From Companilactobacillus bobalius (lineage in GTDB: Bacteria > Bacillota > Bacilli > Lactobacillales > Lactobacillaceae): a DNA stretch of 64,000 nt. Where the stretch lies: the NCBI RefSeq assembly GCF_009764355.1, contig NZ_LNUA01000008.1, forward strand, positions 62,001-126,000, written 5' to 3'. The translations under genes were made by a program, and so were the position numbers. Shown piece after piece: positions 32,599 to 41,910 of this stretch. The number at the start of each line of letters is the position of its first letter. The first letter of the stretch is position 1. A model generated the notes under the pieces. The model was given only the letters and a program-made list of their open reading frames with translations. It was not told the origin of the DNA and did not search any database.

Positions 32599-35145
32599 AT
32601 GAATATTAAAGATTTTTCAGAAAAGTTATCTGAAGCTACTAAAGATTTAAGCGATGAAGAACGCCAAGCATTAGTGAAAATGTTTAGTTCAGTTTCAAAC
32701 GAAGTATCTAAAGATGCTGAAACAACGCCTAGTAAAGTTGTTGTTGAAGATGAAGAAACTGAAATTCCAGACGGAATTACAAGTAGATTGAAGGCTCTAA
32801 AAGACAACTATTTGAAGCAAGTTCCTTCAATCACAACTTATCGTGCACGTGCCATTACTAAGATTGCCAAAGAAAATCCTGGTATGCCAAAGATCATGTT
32901 ACGTGCTAAATGTTTCAAGTATTGTTGTGAAACAGCACCCTTAGTTATTCAAGATAACGAATTAATCGTTGGTGCTCCAAATGGTGCTCCTAGAGCTGGT
33001 GCTTTCTCTCCTGATATTGCTTGGAGATGGATGGAGGACGAAATTGACACGATTGGTACAAGACCTCAAGATCCTTTCTACATTTCTGATGAAGACAAGA
33101 AAATCATGCGTGAAGAACTTTTCCCATATTGGAAAGGTAAGTCAGTAGATGAATATTGTGAGGATCAATATCGTGAAGCCGGTGTCTGGGAATTATCAGG
33201 TGAATCATTTGTATCTGATTGTTCATACCACCAACTAAATGGTGGTGGAGATTCTAATCCTGGTTACGACGTTATCTTGATGAAAAAAGGTATGATCGAT
33301 ATTCAAAATGAAGCCAAGGCTCATCTTGAAGAATTGGATTATGAAAATCCAGATGATATCGACAAGATTTATTTCTACAAGTCAGTTATTGATACAACTG
33401 ACGGTGTAATGACTTATGCCAAGAGAATGTCAGATTATGCAAAACAAATGGCTGATAAGGAAACTAACCCTAAGAGAAAAGCCGAATTGTTAAAGATTTC
33501 TGAAATTAACGCTAAGGTACCTGCACACAAACCAGATACTTTCTGGGAGGCTATCCAAGCTGTTTGGACAGTTGAATCGCTACTTGTTGTTGAAGAGAAT
33601 CAAACGGGTATGTCAATTGGTCGTGTTGATCAATATATGTACCCAATGTTTAAGCACGATATTGAAAGCGGTAACATAACTAACTATCAAGCGTTTGAAC
33701 TTGCTGGATGTATGTTGATTAAGATGTCAGAAATGATGTGGATCACAAGTGAAGGTGGATCTAAGTTCTTCGCTGGTTACCAACCATTCGTTAACATGTG
33801 TGTCGGTGGTGTGACACGTCAAGGTCTAGATGCAACTAATGATTTGACTTACTTATTAATGGATGCCGTTCGTCACGTTAAGGTTTACCAACCTTCACTA
33901 GCCTGCCGTATTCACAGTAAATCACCTCGTGCATACCTAAAGAAGATTGTTGATGTTGTTAGAGCTGGAATGGGATTCCCAGCATGTCACTTTGATGACA
34001 CACACATTAAGATCATGCTTGCCAAAGGAGTCTCACTTGAAGATGCTCGTGACTACTGTTTGATGGGATGTGTTGAACCACAGAAATCTGGTCGACTATA
34101 TCAATGGACATCAACAGCTTATACACAATGGCCTATCTGTATCGAACTTGTTCTAAACCATGGTGTTGACCTATGGTACGGCAAGAAGGTTTGTCCAGAT
34201 ATGGGTGATCTATCGAAGTTCAAGACATACGAAGAATTCGATGCTGCCGTTAAGGAAGAAATTAAGTACATTACTAAATGGACTGATGTTGCAACTGTTA
34301 TCTCACAAAGAGTTCACAGAAGCCTAGCACCTAAACCATTAATGTCAATTATGTATGAAGGTTGTATGGAACATGGTAAAGACGTATCAGCCGGTGGAGC
34401 AATGTACAACTACGGACCAGGTGTTGTTTGGTCAGGATTAGCAACATACACAGATTCAATGGCTGCTATCAAGAAGTTAGTCTTTGATGACAAGAAATAC
34501 ACACTTGAAGAATTAAACAAGGTTCTTGTTTCCGACTTTGAAGACAACGATCAGGCTCGTAAAGATTGTTTAGCTGCTCCTAAGTATGGAAATGATGATG
34601 ACTACGCTGATTTAATTGCTGCTGACATCATTGCCTACACAGAAGAAGAACATAAGAAGTACAAGACATTGTTCTCAAACTTGAGTCATGGAACATTATC
34701 AATTTCCAATAACACACCATTTGGTCAAATGACAGGTGCTTCAGCCAACGGTAGAAAAGCTTGGACTCCATTATCAGATGGTATTAGTCCTACACAAGGT
34801 GCCGATTATAAAGGACCTACAGCTATTATTAAGTCTGTATCTAAGATGTCTAACGATTCAATGAATATCGGAATGGTTCATAACTTCAAGATCATGTCTA
34901 GCTTACTAGATACCTCCGAAGGTGAAGAAAGTTTGATCATGTTGTTGAGAACAGCTTGTGCTTTAGGCAATGGACAAATGCAATTTAACTACTTAGATAA
35001 TAAGACTTTGTTAGATGCTCAAAAACATCCCGAACAATATCGTGATTTGATTGTCCGTGTTGCTGGATACAGTGCCTTCTTCGTTGAATTATGTAAAGAC
35101 GTTCAAGACGAAATCATTAGTCGTACGGTGCTTACTCACTTTTAA
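32599..35145 (+). CDS. cutC: Choline trimethylamine-lyase, glycyl radical enzyme
   Basis: 848 residues, the length of the short (type I) CutC. Residue pattern, offset +2 from Desulfovibrio alaskensis CutC: Tyr210 and Asp218 in [10 protein letters not shown], Cys491 and Glu493 in GCVEPQ, Thr504 and Tyr508 in YQWTSTAY, and the radical Gly823 in RVAGYS. These are the choline-binding residues, not the diol dehydratase set. CutC cleaves choline to trimethylamine and acetaldehyde. The first 35 residues form an amphipathic helix, then an acidic linker, which suits an encapsulation peptide. It needs CutD, encoded next, and anoxic conditions. GAGGG-type site. Confidence 0.95.
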   Translation: MNIKDFSEKLSEATKDLSDEERQALVKMFSSVSNEVSKDAETTPSKVVVEDEETEIPDGITSRLKALKDNYLKQVPSITTYRARAITKIAKENPGMPKIMLRAKCFKYCCETAPLVIQDNELIVGAPNGAPRAGAFSPDIAWRWMEDEIDTIGTRPQDPFYISDEDKKIMREELFPYWKGKSVDEYCEDQYREAGVWELSGESFVSDCSYHQLNGGGDSNPGYDVILMKKGMIDIQNEAKAHLEELDYENPDDIDKIYFYKSVIDTTDGVMTYAKRMSDYAKQMADKETNPKRKAELLKISEINAKVPAHKPDTFWEAIQAVWTVESLLVVEENQTGMSIGRVDQYMYPMFKHDIESGNITNYQAFELAGCMLIKMSEMMWITSEGGSKFFAGYQPFVNMCVGGVTRQGLDATNDLTYLLMDAVRHVKVYQPSLACRIHSKSPRAYLKKIVDVVRAGMGFPACHFDDTHIKIMLAKGVSLEDARDYCLMGCVEPQKSGRLYQWTSTAYTQWPICIELVLNHGVDLWYGKKVCPDMGDLSKFKTYEEFDAAVKEEIKYITKWTDVATVISQRVHRSLAPKPLMSIMYEGCMEHGKDVSAGGAMYNYGPGVVWSGLATYTDSMAAIKKLVFDDKKYTLEELNKVLVSDFEDNDQARKDCLAAPKYGNDDDYADLIAADIIAYTEEEHKKYKTLFSNLSHGTLSISNNTPFGQMTGASANGRKAWTPLSDGISPTQGADYKGPTAIIKSVSKMSNDSMNIGMVHNFKIMSSLLDTSEGEESLIMLLRTACALGNGQMQFNYLDNKTLLDAQKHPEQYRDLIVRVAGYSAFFVELCKDVQDEIISRTVLTHF

Positions 35146-35168
35146 TTAACAATCAGGAGATGAAAACA

Positions 35169-36119
35169 ATGGATACAAATGTGGATGGTGGCATCGAACG
35201 TCAGGCCATGATATTCAATGTTCAGAAATATAGTTTGTATGATGGGCCAGGGATAAGAACCATTGTATTCATGAAAGGTTGCCCATTAAGATGCAGATGG
35301 TGTGCTAATCCTGAGGGTATGAACCGAAAATACGAAGTTATGTTCAAGGAAAGTTTATGTAGCGATTGTATGGCATGTGTTGAAGCCTGTCCTCGCGGTA
35401 TTCACTACATAGATGAGAATGGTCAACATCGTGTTAGACGTGATATTTCTTGTATTGGTTGTCATAAATGTGAAGAAGTTTGTCCAATGAATGCAATCCA
35501 CATTACCGGAGCCATTAAAACCATACCTGAATTAATGAAAGTTATTCATGAAGATGATGCTTTCTATCAACAATCAGGCGGCGGTGTAACTTTGAGCGGT
35601 GGAGAATGTACTTCACAACCAGATGCCGCATTGGCTTTATTAAAAGCCTGCAAAGCTGATGGAATCAATACAGCTATTGAAACATGTGGACACAGTCGTA
35701 TGGATAAATTGATGGAAATGGCCGATTACATTGATTTGTTCCTATATGATATGAAACACATGGACCCAGTAAGACATAACGAGTTAACAGGAATTAGCAA
35801 TGAGAGAATCTTAGCTAATTTGAAAGAACTTTTCGAACGTGGATACCAAGTTAAAATCAGAATGCCAATGCTCAAGGGTGTTAATGACAGTGAAAAAGAA
35901 ATTCATCAAATCATTGATTTCCTAATGCCATATCGTGATTACCCTAACTTCCAAGGTATTAATTTATTGCCATATCATAAGCTCGGAGTTAACAAGTACG
36001 GACAACTAGGAATTGATTATCCAGTCAAAGAAGATCCAAGTTTATCCGACGAAGATTTGGACCGTATCGAAGGTTGGATTAAAGAATACGATTTTCCTGT
36101 AAAGGTTATAAGACATTAA
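35169..36119 (+). CDS. cutD: Glycyl radical enzyme activase (radical SAM)
   Basis: 316 residues. The radical-SAM cluster motif CxxxCxxC lies in MKGCPLRCRWCANPEG. A ferredoxin-like insert adds CSDCMACVEACP and CIGCHKCEEVCP for two more [4Fe-4S] clusters. It uses S-adenosylmethionine to put the radical on Gly823 of CutC. Right behind cutC, as in other cut clusters. I start it at ATG 35169, 9 nt after AGGAG; an ATG at 35160 touches that site directly. Strong call. Confidence 0.95.
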   Translation: MDTNVDGGIERQAMIFNVQKYSLYDGPGIRTIVFMKGCPLRCRWCANPEGMNRKYEVMFKESLCSDCMACVEACPRGIHYIDENGQHRVRRDISCIGCHKCEEVCPMNAIHITGAIKTIPELMKVIHEDDAFYQQSGGGVTLSGGECTSQPDAALALLKACKADGINTAIETCGHSRMDKLMEMADYIDLFLYDMKHMDPVRHNELTGISNERILANLKELFERGYQVKIRMPMLKGVNDSEKEIHQIIDFLMPYRDYPNFQGINLLPYHKLGVNKYGQLGIDYPVKEDPSLSDEDLDRIEGWIKEYDFPVKVIRH

Positions 36120-36143
36120 TACTAGATGAAAGGAGGGAATCAT

Positions 36144-37268
36144 ATGAATAAATTCAGTATGAAAACAGAAATAATCAGTGGAAATAATTCAATAAGTGAG
36201 CTTTCCAACATGCCGATCAAAAATGCTTTAGTTGTCTGTGATCCATTCATGGTCAAGTCAGGTAAGGTTTCGGCAGTCACAGATGCACTTGATAAATTAG
36301 ACGTTAAATATGATATTTTCTCCGAAGTAGTTCCTGATCCTTCAATAGATGTAGTTTCAGGTGGATTATTCAAAGGAATATCACTGAAGCCTGATACGAT
36401 CATTGCTTTAGGCGGTGGTTCAGCGATGGACACTGCTAAAGTAATCAAGCATCTCATGGATAATATCGAGATTAAATTAATTTGTATACCTAGTACTAGT
36501 GGTACTGGTAGTGAAGTTACTTCATTTGCAGTTATTTCAGATCCAAGCGCCAATGGTAAATATGCTTTGGTAGATGAAGATATGATTCCAGATATTGCTA
36601 TATTAGATCCAAGTTTAACCATGAGTGTTCCAGCAACAATTACAGCTGACACTGGAATGGATGTAATCACACATGACTTGGAGGCCTATGTATCACTGAA
36701 TAGTAGTAGTTTTACCGATGCTTTGGCTGAAAAATCCATTCGAATTGTTTGGAATGAATTGCCTAAGGTTGTTAAAAACGGTAACGATGTAGAAGCACGA
36801 AAAGTCATGCACGATGCATCTTGTATGGCGGGGATGGCCTTCAGTGAAGCTTCATTAGGAATTTGTCACAGTCTGGCTCATGCCTTAGGTGGTCGTTTCC
36901 ATAAAGCACACGGAAGACTGAACGCAATGTTATTACCTTATGTCATTCAATATAATTCTGGAATTGATGGATCTGAAGAAACTGAAGCATTACACCGATA
37001 TGCACAAATTGCTCGAGTTTTAAATATTTCATCATATACAGATAGATCGACTGTTAATTTATTGATTGGTAACTTGAAGAGACTAACTGATCAGCTTTCA
37101 ATTCCTAAAACAATTGCTCAATTAGGAATTGATGAAAATGAGTATAAATCAGCAGTTCCGGATATGGCTAAAGCAGCATTAAAAGATAGATGTACGGTAA
37201 CTAATCCTGTTGTTCCTACACAAGAAGATTTAGAAAATATATATCTTAAGTTAGTTAAAGGAAGCTAA
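36144..37268 (+). CDS. Iron-containing alcohol dehydrogenase of the microcompartment
   Basis: 374 residues of the group III iron alcohol dehydrogenases. NAD-binding ALGGGSAMDTAK; STSGTGSEVTSFAVIS; metal-binding His residues in CHSLAHALGGRFHKAHGRLNAMLLP. It reduces acetaldehyde to ethanol and regenerates NAD+ inside the shell, as CutO and EutG do. The preceding AAAGGAGGG site picks ATG 36144. The role is well supported by position between cutD and the eutJ-like gene. Length is a little short (380 is usual). Confidence 0.9.
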   Translation: MNKFSMKTEIISGNNSISELSNMPIKNALVVCDPFMVKSGKVSAVTDALDKLDVKYDIFSEVVPDPSIDVVSGGLFKGISLKPDTIIALGGGSAMDTAKVIKHLMDNIEIKLICIPSTSGTGSEVTSFAVISDPSANGKYALVDEDMIPDIAILDPSLTMSVPATITADTGMDVITHDLEAYVSLNSSSFTDALAEKSIRIVWNELPKVVKNGNDVEARKVMHDASCMAGMAFSEASLGICHSLAHALGGRFHKAHGRLNAMLLPYVIQYNSGIDGSEETEALHRYAQIARVLNISSYTDRSTVNLLIGNLKRLTDQLSIPKTIAQLGIDENEYKSAVPDMAKAALKDRCTVTNPVVPTQEDLENIYLKLVKGS

Positions 37269-37272
37269 AGAT

Positions 37273-37788
37273 ATGTTTATTACGGAAAGAGAATTACAGG
37301 GTCTCTACCATAAAGCAGAATTTTCAGAATATATGATTTCCAAGAACGACAGGTTAACACCTGAAGCCAAAAGTTTTTTAACAGGTAAAGGAATAAAAAT
37401 AATCGAAAAAGATCATTCGAAGGATGTCCATAAGACAGAAATCACAGACGGCCAAGATATTACTAAAGAACTTTTAAAGTTAGATCTACAGGCCGCCATC
37501 GTTGAAGCTTATGAAATAGATATCAAATTAGGCAACAGTATTTATGAAGTGTATGAGTTGCTTGATCAAGAAATGCCACCAAATTTACAGATATATTCAT
37601 GTGATGCAAATGAAGTACTTAGTAAACCTATAACAAAAGAAACGTTAAGAAACCCTAAGTATAAAGTGATTATTTTACTTAAAAAGTGTTTATCAAGAAT
37701 ATGTGAAGTTCAATTAGATTCAAAAGATCAATTGAATTTAGTAAAGATAGAGCTGGTCGATCAGATTCGTAAACTAATGGAGGATTAA
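37273..37788 (+). CDS. EutT-like N-terminal domain protein, microcompartment-associated
   Basis: 171 residues. The start ITERELQGLYHKAEFSEYMI followed by LTPEAKSFLTGKGIKI resembles the N-terminus shared by EutT and EutQ of ethanolamine loci. The rest (KLDLQAAIVEAYEIDIKLG, LEQEMPPN-like, RNPKYKVIILLKKCLSRICEVQ) does not show the EutT cysteine motif, so I do not expect adenosyltransferase work; CutC needs no cobalamin. Proteins of this kind occur in several glycyl-radical loci without known function. It lies 4 nt after the alcohol dehydrogenase gene and 2 nt before eutJ. Confidence 0.55.
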   Translation: MFITERELQGLYHKAEFSEYMISKNDRLTPEAKSFLTGKGIKIIEKDHSKDVHKTEITDGQDITKELLKLDLQAAIVEAYEIDIKLGNSIYEVYELLDQEMPPNLQIYSCDANEVLSKPITKETLRNPKYKVIILLKKCLSRICEVQLDSKDQLNLVKIELVDQIRKLMED

Positions 37789-37790
37789 TT

Positions 37791-38627
37791 ATGGGTGAAA
37801 GTATGCAGGCTTGTAATGATTTAGTTTCAAAATTTGAAGCCGTTGTTGCCAATCCAGTAATTGATAAAAGCAAAATATATTACACAGGTGTTGATCTAGG
37901 AACTGCTTGTGTGGTTCTAGTAGTTATGAATTCTGAATATGAACCAGTTGCGGGTGCATATGAATATTCAGATGTGGTAAAAGATGGAATGATCGTTGAT
38001 TATTTTGGAGCTATTACCTTAGTAAAAAAACTGAAAAAGAAATTAGAAGATCTGCTTGATACAGAACTTGTTTATTCTTCCACAGCCATTCCACCGGACA
38101 CTGAGTCCCTGGATGGCGGAGCAATTAAAAACGTAATTCAAAGTGCAGGCTTTGAAATTACATCTATCTTAGATGAACCAACTGCCGCTAATAATGTTTT
38201 GAACATTAAGAATGGTGCCATCGTGGATATTGGTGGTGGGACAACCGGGATTTCCATTTTAAATAATGGAAAGGTAGTCAAAGTATCCGATGAAGCAACT
38301 GGTGGAACTCACTTAACCTTAACAATAGCTGGAGCAATGAGTACTTCATTTGAAGATGCTGAATTGTATAAGAGAAATACAGACAATCACAAAGAACTCT
38401 TACCAATTTTGAAACCAGTTATTGAAAAAATTTCAACTATCATAACAACACAAGTTGCTGGGTATGATGTGAAGGATTTGTATTTGGTTGGTGGAACTGC
38501 TTGCTTAGGTGGGATTGAGAAGATTATTGAAAAGAAAACGGGGATAACAACACATAAGCCAGTAAATCCCATGTTTGTTACTCCTTTAGGGATTGCTAAA
38601 AGTTGTACAAATGAAGTCATAGATTAG
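37791..38627 (+). CDS. eutJ: EutJ-like Hsp70/actin-fold chaperone
   Basis: 278 residues of the ASKHA (actin, hexokinase, Hsp70) fold. Phosphate 1 loop YTGVDLGTACVVLVVM, the connect and phosphate 2 segment AIVDIGGGTTGISILN, and the adenosine loop LYLVGGTACLGGIEKIIE. EutJ-type proteins are thought to aid assembly or reactivation of microcompartment enzymes. CutC does not use B12, so a role as a folding or encapsulation chaperone is likelier than B12 reactivation. Strong RBS GGAGG. Consistent with GRM1 loci, which usually have eutJ. Confidence 0.85.
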   Translation: MGESMQACNDLVSKFEAVVANPVIDKSKIYYTGVDLGTACVVLVVMNSEYEPVAGAYEYSDVVKDGMIVDYFGAITLVKKLKKKLEDLLDTELVYSSTAIPPDTESLDGGAIKNVIQSAGFEITSILDEPTAANNVLNIKNGAIVDIGGGTTGISILNNGKVVKVSDEATGGTHLTLTIAGAMSTSFEDAELYKRNTDNHKELLPILKPVIEKISTIITTQVAGYDVKDLYLVGGTACLGGIEKIIEKKTGITTHKPVNPMFVTPLGIAKSCTNEVID

Positions 38628-38639
38628 GAGGCAGTAGAT

Positions 38640-38939
38640 ATGGACTGTAGAATTATCAAGTCACCTAGCGAAGGAACCATGGCGATATTAAATCGTCGTA
38701 AAGGTTCTGGAATTAGAGACAAAATCGACAACATAGATGCCGTCGGTTTAGTTCAAGGAAGATTGATCGAAATGGTTGTAGCCTCGGATATTGCTGAAAA
38801 AGCTGTCGGTGTTACCACGGAAGATATCAGGGGTAGCTGTCCTCAGAACATGATTATGCTCGCCATCTTTGGCGATACTGCCTCCGTCACTTCAGCAATC
38901 GAAGAGATCAAGAAAACGTGGGAAACGGAACAATGGTAA
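38640..38939 (+). CDS. Permuted BMC-H shell protein (EutS/PduU/CutR type)
   Basis: 99 residues. An N-terminal extension (RIIKSPSEGTMAILNRRKG) comes before DAVGLVQGRLIEMVVASDIAEKAVG and ends with GDTASVTSAIEEIKKTW, so the secondary structure order is permuted compared with ordinary BMC-H tiles. EutS and PduU have the same order and form hexamers with a plugged pore; CutR of Streptococcus choline compartments belongs here. Probably an edge or curvature tile. Its stop overlaps the eutN start by 7 nt. Confidence 0.85.
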   Translation: MDCRIIKSPSEGTMAILNRRKGSGIRDKIDNIDAVGLVQGRLIEMVVASDIAEKAVGVTTEDIRGSCPQNMIMLAIFGDTASVTSAIEEIKKTWETEQW

Positions 38940-39196
38940 TAGCTAAATTAATAGATAATGTCTGGGCAACCAGAAAAGCTGATAATATGAACGGCTTGAA
39001 ATTAATGTTGGCAGAGATCACAGGCGGTAGAAAGAACGGAGAACAAATCGTAGTTTGTGATGTAATTGGTGCCGGTATTGGCGATAGAGTCATCATAGCT
39101 AGTGGCACTGCAGCCAGACAGGCGTTAGGGGACAATACCATACCAATAGATTCAGCTGTGATTGGAATCATCGATGATAGCTGTAAACCAGTCTGA
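38933..39196 (+). CDS. eutN: BMC-P pentameric vertex protein (EutN/CcmL type)
   Basis: 87 residues from ATG 38933: MVIAKLIDNVWATRKADNMNG, the typical first beta-strand, and DVIGAGIGDRVIIASGTAARQAL in the centre, ending AVIGIIDDS. Five copies cap the twelve vertices of the icosahedral shell. A GTG at 38918 would extend it by five residues, but the family begins at this Met and the site ACGTGGGAA is poor. It overlaps the preceding gene, so translation is coupled. One copy only in the operon. Confidence 0.92.
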   Translation: MVIAKLIDNVWATRKADNMNGLKLMLAEITGGRKNGEQIVVCDVIGAGIGDRVIIASGTAARQALGDNTIPIDSAVIGIIDDSCKPV

Positions 39197-39210
39197 GGGG
39201 GTGTTGGTAA

Positions 39211-39798
39211 ATGAAAAAGGCACTATGTGCAAGCACTGTTGAAAGCGTTTACTCAAATGGTCAAACGAATATTGAAGTTGATCAAGATACCATTATCACA
39301 CCTTTGGCCAAAGATTTAATTGAAGAATATGGTTTAAATGTAAAAATCATTGAACCAAAAAAGAAGAAAGATGCGAGTTCTAAAAATATTTCTGAAGAAT
39401 TGATCGTATCAATAATTAAAAAGATATTGAAAGATTCTTTGAATAATCGATATGTAATGAAACTCGATTCTAATGGATTAAAAGTTGTCGATGGGAGCAG
39501 TATACAATTTACTGATATTCCTAACTGTACAAATGGTGGGTCCGGTCAATATTGCAGTATTTTTTTCGGAAATTCTAATAAATCAAAGTTTGGCTTAGTC
39601 AGACTAAATCATACCGAACTAACTAAAACCATTGGAAATGACACTTATCTATACATATCTAAAGGAGCATTAGATATCTCCATTAATGAGAATTCGTGTG
39701 TATCAAAAGAAGGCGACATCATTTTCATTCCTAAGAGAGCTAATGTCACTGTTAAAGCCCTTAAAGATGTCGAACTTGTTTATTCTTTAACTGAATAA
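39211..39798 (+). CDS. EutQ-like cupin protein
   Basis: 195 residues. The N-terminal 40 residues hold the ITPLAKDLIEEYGLNVKII motif shared by EutQ and EutT. A helical segment, EELIVSIIKKILKDSLNN, resembles an encapsulation peptide. The C-terminal cupin barrel (about 95-195) has KTIGNDTYLYISKGALDISI and KEGDIIFIPKRANVTVKA. EutQ is an acetate kinase-like or assembly protein in ethanolamine loci; activity here is unproven. A perfect cre box lies in its first codons (39240-39253). GAGGGGGT site. Confidence 0.75.
   Translation: MKKALCASTVESVYSNGQTNIEVDQDTIITPLAKDLIEEYGLNVKIIEPKKKKDASSKNISEELIVSIIKKILKDSLNNRYVMKLDSNGLKVVDGSSIQFTDIPNCTNGGSGQYCSIFFGNSNKSKFGLVRLNHTELTKTIGNDTYLYISKGALDISINENSCVSKEGDIIFIPKRANVTVKALKDVELVYSLTE
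39240..39253 (+). promoter_or_regulatory. Perfect cre box inside the eutQ-like gene
   Basis: TGAAAGCGTTTACT matches TGWAARCGYTWNCW at all 14 positions, 29 nt into the coding sequence. A CcpA roadblock or chance are both possible. Confidence 0.5.
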
Positions 39799-39823
39799 TT
39801 CATATAAATTGATGGAGGTAATT

Positions 39824-40345
39824 ATGCAAGCATTAGGGTTAATAGAAACCAATGGACTAATCGCCGCTATTGAATCCAGTGATGTCATGTTAAAAACAGC
39901 TGAAGTTGACCTAGTGTCAAAAGAATTCGTCGGTGGCGGATTAGTAACAGTATCAGTTGTTGGGGATGTTGGGGCTGTAAAAACGGCCGTTGATGCCGGA
40001 GCTAGTGCAGTCGAACAATTGGGAGATAGTTTCCTAGTTTCAAAACACGTCATTGCCAGACCTGATTCAGAAATTGAACCACTTTTAGATGGTCCAAAAA
40101 CGAAAAAGGTTCCAGAAGAAGTTGCCGAAGAGATAGTTGAAGCAGATCCAGTTGAAAATGTCGAAGAAACACCGAAGAAAAAACCAGTCGGTTTTAAACC
40201 TGAAGAGCTGGAACCAAAACGAATTGCCGAACTAAGAAAAATAGTAAAAACTAAAACGAACTTGAACATATCAGATGCCGATTTACAAAAGATGAGTAAG
40301 AAGCAGATTATCACTGAAATATTGAATTCTGATAAGGAAGGTTAG
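39824..40345 (+). CDS. BMC-H shell protein fused to a SAP/Rho-N-like tail
   Basis: 173 residues. The first 85 form a BMC domain ([38 protein letters not shown]). A low-complexity acidic and basic linker follows (EEIVEADPVENVEETPKKK). The last 45 residues, ELEPKRIAELRKIVKTKTNL then DADLQKMSKKQIITEIL, look like a SAP or Rho-N helix-extended-helix nucleic-acid-binding motif. EutK and PduK are other shell proteins with tails; EutK ends in a helix-turn-helix. The start is ATG 39824 after GGAGG. The function of the tail is unknown. Confidence 0.8.
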   Translation: MQALGLIETNGLIAAIESSDVMLKTAEVDLVSKEFVGGGLVTVSVVGDVGAVKTAVDAGASAVEQLGDSFLVSKHVIARPDSEIEPLLDGPKTKKVPEEVAEEIVEADPVENVEETPKKKPVGFKPEELEPKRIAELRKIVKTKTNLNISDADLQKMSKKQIITEILNSDKEG

Positions 40346-40366
40346 TAATTATATAGGAGAGCGAAC

Positions 40367-41902
40367 ATGGAGAATTTTGATAAAGATTTAAGATCAATTC
40401 AAGAAGCCAGAGACCTTGCCAGAGCGGGCCATCAAGCCGCAGTTGATATTTCAACTTTTAGTCAAGAACAAATCGATGCCATTTTAAAAGCAATGAGCAT
40501 TGCTGGAGAGAAACATGCTGTTGAGTTAGCTCAATTGGCAGTTGAAGATACTGGATTCGGAAATGTTGCTGACAAGACATATAAGAATCACGCTGCAGCA
40601 ACTTTGCTATATGAGCAAATCAAAGATGAAAAAACAGTCGGTATTATCAGTAAAGATACTGAATTGAAGACTATGGATGTTGCAGAACCAGTTGGTTTGG
40701 TAATGGGAATCGTGCCATCAACTAATCCAACATCAACTGTTATTTTCAAATCAATGATTGCTTTGAAAGCAAGAAATGCCATTGTTTTTGCTCCACATCC
40801 AGCCGCTGCTAAATGTACATTCAGAGCTGCAGAGATTATGAATGAAGCCGCTAAATCTGCCGGAGCTCCGGATAACATTATCACTTGTGTTTCAAATTCA
40901 ACAATGGGATCAACTAATGAGTTGATGCATGCTAAAGAAGTTAAGCTGATTATTGCTACAGGTGGCCCAGGAATGGTTAAAGCAGCCTACAGTTCAGGTA
41001 AACCTGCTATTGGGGTTGGAGCTGGTAATTCTCCTTCCTATATTGAACGCAGTGCCGATGTAAAAGAGTCAGTTTCACAAATCATCGCAAGTAAATCATT
41101 TGATTACGGAACAATCTGTGCATCAGAACAATCCATTATTTGCGAAAAATGTAATAAAGATGAAGTCGTCAGTGAGTTAGAAAAACAAGGTGGATACTTC
41201 ATGGACGATGCTGAAACAGAAGCTGTCTGCAACTTGTTATTCAAGAATGGTGGACACGCAATGGACGCTAAATTCGTTGGTAGATCACCACAAGTAATTT
41301 CTAAAGCAGCTGGTTTCGAAGTCCCTGCTGATACAAAGATTTTGATTGGTAAACAATCTGGTGTTGGTGAAGGCAATCCGCTTTCATACGAAAAACTAAC
41401 TACAGTATTAGCATTCTACGTTGTAGAAGATTGGAAAGAAGCTTGTCAATTAAGTATTGAACTTCTTCAAAACGGAATTGGACATACAATGAATCTTCAC
41501 ACTAATCGCGAAGATATCGTCTTAAAATTTGCAGCCAAACCAGCCTCAAGAATCCTTGTAAATACTGGTGGTAGCCAAGGTGGAACAGGTATCAGTACTG
41601 GCTTACCAATTTCCTTCACGTTAGGTTGTGGAACATGTGGTGGAAGTTCAGTTTCAGAGAATGTAAGTCCTAAACATTTACTTAACATCAAGAAAGTAGC
41701 CTTTGGTTTGAAAGATGTAACAACTTTGGCTGAAGATGACAAGAGCTTCAATCATCCAGAACTCAAAGATGTTGTTAAGAAATGTGTAAACAAAACTCAA
41801 TGTGACAGTTCATTAGAACATGTAACAAAAGATATGTCGGATAAAGAACTAAAAGTACTAACTGAATTAGTTAGAAAAACATTATCTGAAATGAATGCGT
41901 AG
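40367..41902 (+). CDS. CoA-acylating aldehyde dehydrogenase
   Basis: 511 residues, of the PduP/EutE/CutF family. It turns acetaldehyde, NAD+ and CoA to acetyl-CoA. Catalytic Cys251 is in FDYGTICASEQ; GVGAGNSPSYIE and STNPTSTVIFKS are substrate and cofactor loops. The C-terminal 25 residues (KDMSDKELKVLTELVRKTLSEM) form an amphipathic helix after a linker, a likely encapsulation peptide. It is the active counterpart of the 31147 paralogue. Two genes away PduL uses its product. AGGAGAG site. Confidence 0.92.
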   Translation: MENFDKDLRSIQEARDLARAGHQAAVDISTFSQEQIDAILKAMSIAGEKHAVELAQLAVEDTGFGNVADKTYKNHAAATLLYEQIKDEKTVGIISKDTELKTMDVAEPVGLVMGIVPSTNPTSTVIFKSMIALKARNAIVFAPHPAAAKCTFRAAEIMNEAAKSAGAPDNIITCVSNSTMGSTNELMHAKEVKLIIATGGPGMVKAAYSSGKPAIGVGAGNSPSYIERSADVKESVSQIIASKSFDYGTICASEQSIICEKCNKDEVVSELEKQGGYFMDDAETEAVCNLLFKNGGHAMDAKFVGRSPQVISKAAGFEVPADTKILIGKQSGVGEGNPLSYEKLTTVLAFYVVEDWKEACQLSIELLQNGIGHTMNLHTNREDIVLKFAAKPASRILVNTGGSQGGTGISTGLPISFTLGCGTCGGSSVSENVSPKHLLNIKKVAFGLKDVTTLAEDDKSFNHPELKDVVKKCVNKTQCDSSLEHVTKDMSDKELKVLTELVRKTLSEMNA

Positions 41903-41910
41903 GTGTCGAC

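Noticed and set aside
32599..35145. Call as glycyl-radical propanediol dehydratase or pyruvate formate-lyase
   Set aside because: The active-site pattern Tyr, Asp, Cys-x-Glu, Thr and Tyr matches CutC residue for residue. Pyruvate formate-lyase would show a Cys-Cys pair.
36140..36670. 176-codon minus-strand frame opposite the alcohol dehydrogenase
   Set aside because: Shadow frame; the plus strand carries a strong family gene in an operon.
37273..37788. Call as a functional EutT cobalamin adenosyltransferase
   Set aside because: Only the N-terminal motif fits. The cysteine-rich metal motif is lacking, and no B12-dependent enzyme is in the locus.
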